In this document: piece after piece, positions 59,250 to 62,000 of the stretch | How positions within the stretch are numbered: position 1 is the stretch's first letter | How the letters are laid out: each line of letters begins with the position of its first letter | Assembly: GCF_964340395.1 (NCBI RefSeq) | Contig: NC_135555.1 | Span: 23,657,725-23,719,724, forward strand | Reading direction: 5' to 3' | Length of the DNA: 62,000 bases | Source of the DNA: Glandiceps talaboti | Taxonomy: Eukaryota; Hemichordata; Enteropneusta; Spengelidae | Notes under the pieces: generated by a model | What the model was told of the DNA's origin: nothing | Databases searched by the model: none | Seen by the model: only the letters and a program-made list of their open reading frames with translations | Position numbers and translations under genes: made by a program

Positions 59250-62000
59250 TCGCTGTATCTCCCTTTCTATTACTTATTCATGATGTGACATCATGGAATT
59301 GGCTTTAATCTATCGTATGATTTGCATACATTTCAGTGTAAGATCACTCAACATTCAATGCATATACAATGTATATGTACACTGCAGCGCAAATTTGACC
59401 TCGTAAATAAATTTTGATGGTCATAATCAAGTAATTTACCTTTCCTATCTTTCTTTGTTAAAGTTTGAAACCGTGCGCTTTTTTGGACGAGCTCGACATG
59501 GCAATTTCATTGTCATGCTCATTAGGGTGAGGTTTTTTTTTTTTTTGTTTCTCATCTCCAATGGAATAGTCAGGCGGGGCGGGCGGGCGAAATAAAAAAA
59601 AAGGGGGGCAAGAAAAAAAAATCTGTATTTTTTCAGTTCTATTCTCTCTCCTTTCTGTCCTGTCAGGCTCTCTACAACTCCTTTTCTCCTCTCTTTATTG
59701 AATTCCTTGTTACAAGTCTCTTTCCTTCATTTTAGCAAGGTTGACAAGTCCGTATAACAACTTTGTAAGAAGATGATTGAATACTTATCATCCTGATGGG
59801 TGTATATCTGTAGCCATGAACTATTGTATGATATTATCAGGAGTACTAATACATTCGTCTTATTAATCAAAGTGGTATTGCCATCGTTAACAATTTTTTC
59901 AAGTTATTTTCAGATTTTCCAATTTGAACTTCAGTGTGTAACTTTTTGAAACACTTACATGATTGTCATCAGTGTGCGAGATGATTTTTTATTTATATAA
60001 ATCATTACTTCTATGAAACATTTTTCTTCAGTGTGAACTTGTCAAAATAATCCACCAGATAACATGTAAACATTTCTAGAACTCAGAACTCCTTTGGGAT
60101 TTACTGTTTAAAAGTAATTACAAGTAATAATGTAAACATCGGAATCATGCATGTCATGGGTCATGAAGTCGATCATTTCCCCGATGATACATTGTATAAC
60201 TGATTTAAAGCTAAAAACTGGTCAAGAAATTAGGAATGCAGTATGACTTTTATCAATTTTAAGCATAATTTTGAAAATGATGGAAATATTCTGAGCTATT
60301 ATTACATTGCAGCAAAATGTACTGCGCGACTGTATTAATTTCGAGCCCTGTCCCTCATCAAACCTCAACGGCTTCAGCCATGATGAAAGACACATGCTGC
60401 TCTGATGTAACAAAGGGGTGGGGGTGGGGGGGGGGGGGTAGGGTAGACGGCAGTGTTCTGCCAAGGTTTCCAACAAGTGGGGACAAAGGCCCCTTGTTGC
60501 AAAAAGTGGTGTCATTTGACAGGGAGTGGGGTCAATTATTATTGTCTATGAAATATTCATATAAATTATCCCAGACCACTAGAGATACTGTGGTCTGAGA
60601 TATTCCATTACGTATAGACCATTACCTAACTACATAAAAAAATTCCATTCATAATAACAGTTCCCAGTAAGCTATTTTTTGAAAATTGTGTACTACACAT
60701 TACACCTTAGAAAAAGAAGGCAATTAAGATTATGTAATTTTAAGTCATTTCTACAGAGTATATTATATATTGTTTAGAAAGATTGGACAGCCAGTTAGTC
60801 ACAATTTTTAATCTGAACATCAATGAATAGCTGTGCTCAAATTTATAATTCCCTTTTTTCAGACAAGGACAAAGAACAACTTCAAAATAAGTCACAGTGA
60901 ACATACGATTGAATAAAAACTTTGAGAAATCCTAAACTTGTAACCACTTGTTTCATTTTTAAAATTGTTAGTACACTGCTGTGTTTATTATTCCCTCTTC
61001 AAATTCATGACATTTTGAAGAAAAAAAATCCCTGACTTTAAAAAGTACCAAATGTGAACGAAAAACTTACAAATAATAGTCAAACAAACTTTAAAATAAT
61101 TTATTTTTTATTAATTAACCGTTACTGGCTGTGTATCATGATTTGGTCCTGCTATATCAAATGACAGCATAGTTACATACCGTAAACTTGATACGGAAAG
61201 CTGACATTAGGTGTCCTTGAAACTCAGAACTTGAATCTTTAACTAAAACTATCAACAACGTCAAAGTTGGGATGCTCTGTAAATACCACATTATTTTTTT
61301 TCTGATTTGCACAACAAGTTCGTTCTTCATGTGTGACCGGGCGCACATGCATCGGCCGTCTATAGTGGCCATGCCAGTGATCACGCATTGATTCAGTGCC
61401 CAACATTCACATGTCACTGTCAACATCATGCAACAAGATCCCCCAACACAACTTTTTCGGAATCAAAATACACATGTACTCATTTAATTTAACCCATCAA
61501 CAAATGGAAATCACAACCTGTCCCATAAATTTGGTTTACTCAGGCTTCTGAGCTGTGGCAGATAGATGTTCCGCGTTCCGGTACGGCGGTAGCAAGTTCA
61601 GTGTTTCGCACACGTCAGTGAGTAGGTCAGAGGTCACGACAGTGACGATAGACAAAACATGTGAGGAGAGACGTCCATTTCGACGTCTCATCTACTCCCT
61701 CTAATGTTTCAATTTGTAGATTAAGTTTATAAAAGTTGATCTTTTTGTGGCATTTTTTATGTTAACAATAGAACTGTGCGTTGTCACTGTATCTTATATG
61801 ATGTCAACAAAACTTTCCCTTATGCAGTCAGTATACTTCTTGTGGGATTGACGTCGAGTCAGAGCCTGGCCTGGTCCGGCCGTGGACTTAGATAATTTTG
61901 ATGTCTGCCGTAAAATGACGCAAGGTGGGAAAATTATTGCGTCATTTGTAATTTTAGGGGGCCAATGTCGCATGGTCGTGGCCTCGGCAGAACTGGTCTA
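59250..62000. other. No gene recognised; right edge CpG-richer
   Basis: Low-complexity T, GGGC, A and G tracts at 59530-59620 and G tracts at 60420-60440. From about 61340 onward CpG dinucleotides become frequent (61360, 61560-61700, 61850-62000), which could mean a promoter or first exon near or beyond the edge. I could not show that it belongs to plcg. Confidence 0.5.
61668..61689. promoter_or_regulatory. Paired GACGTC palindromes in an inverted repeat
   Basis: GAGACGTC and GACGTCTC flank CATTTC, each containing GACGTC, the core of CRE/ATF-like sites. TGACG words also occur at 61643 and, inverted, at 61611. Binding is inference. Confidence 0.4.

Noticed and set aside
59420-59530. Short minus-strand start MSMTMKLPCRARPKKR before a GTAAAT donor
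   Set aside because: It superficially resembles an N-terminal MTxFYxKK pattern, but the frame hits a stop before the donor and lacks the ETRQxxW motif.
61157-61429. First coding exon of plcg (90-codon open frame)
   Set aside because: It has a possible GTATGT donor but no similarity to the PLC gamma N-terminus and its phase is unsupported.

Overview
The window is eukaryotic genomic DNA: AT-rich, dominated by introns, with canonical GT-AG splice sites and many mini- and microsatellites and decayed transposons. Nothing prokaryotic is present. The host is most likely a non-vertebrate marine animal. Frequent ACATGTACATGT-type words and AAGGTCAAGGTCAAA repeats would fit a lophotrochozoan or another invertebrate with similar repeats, but I cannot name the species from the sequence.

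One gene is clearly present. On the minus strand, 26 consecutive coding exons (34332 down to 2100, 2993 coding bases, about 997 residues) encode phospholipase C gamma, a receptor-tyrosine-kinase effector that hydrolyses PIP2. Every exon junction was checked for phase and all join in one frame. Domains in transcript order are: PH, EF-hand region, catalytic X box, first half of the split PH, nSH2, cSH2, SH3, second half of the split PH, and catalytic Y box. The C2 domain and C-terminus lie off the left edge. The first coding exon (start codon and front of the PH domain) was not found in 34333-62000, so it is either beyond the right edge or missed.

Layout: 1-2007 is a 44-bp minisatellite in the intron before the C2 exons. 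2100-8591 holds the Y box, SH3 and SH2 exons. 8661-11360 is a 37-bp minisatellite inside one intron. 11747-21930 holds the X box and EF-hand exons, with several antisense copies of one interspersed repeat. 21931-31756 is a 9.8-kb intron with microsatellites. 31757-34332 holds the PH-domain exons. From 34333 to the right end no coding exon is seen; this stretch carries two dead LINE fragments, a 479-bp nonautonomous DNA transposon with 9-bp target duplications, a 6.9-kb 28-bp satellite with higher-order structure, a 39-bp minisatellite, and several hairpins.

I found no convincing novel biological system. The most interesting signals are places where tandem duplication has touched splice sites of the gene: a 39-bp duplicated 5' splice site that would add 13 in-frame residues next to the regulatory tyrosine linker, a 37-bp minisatellite seeded on a 3' splice site, and a 114-bp duplication that made a dead copy of a Y-box exon. 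Two well-formed nonautonomous transposons (a 341-bp foldback element and the 479-bp TIR element) are also notable.
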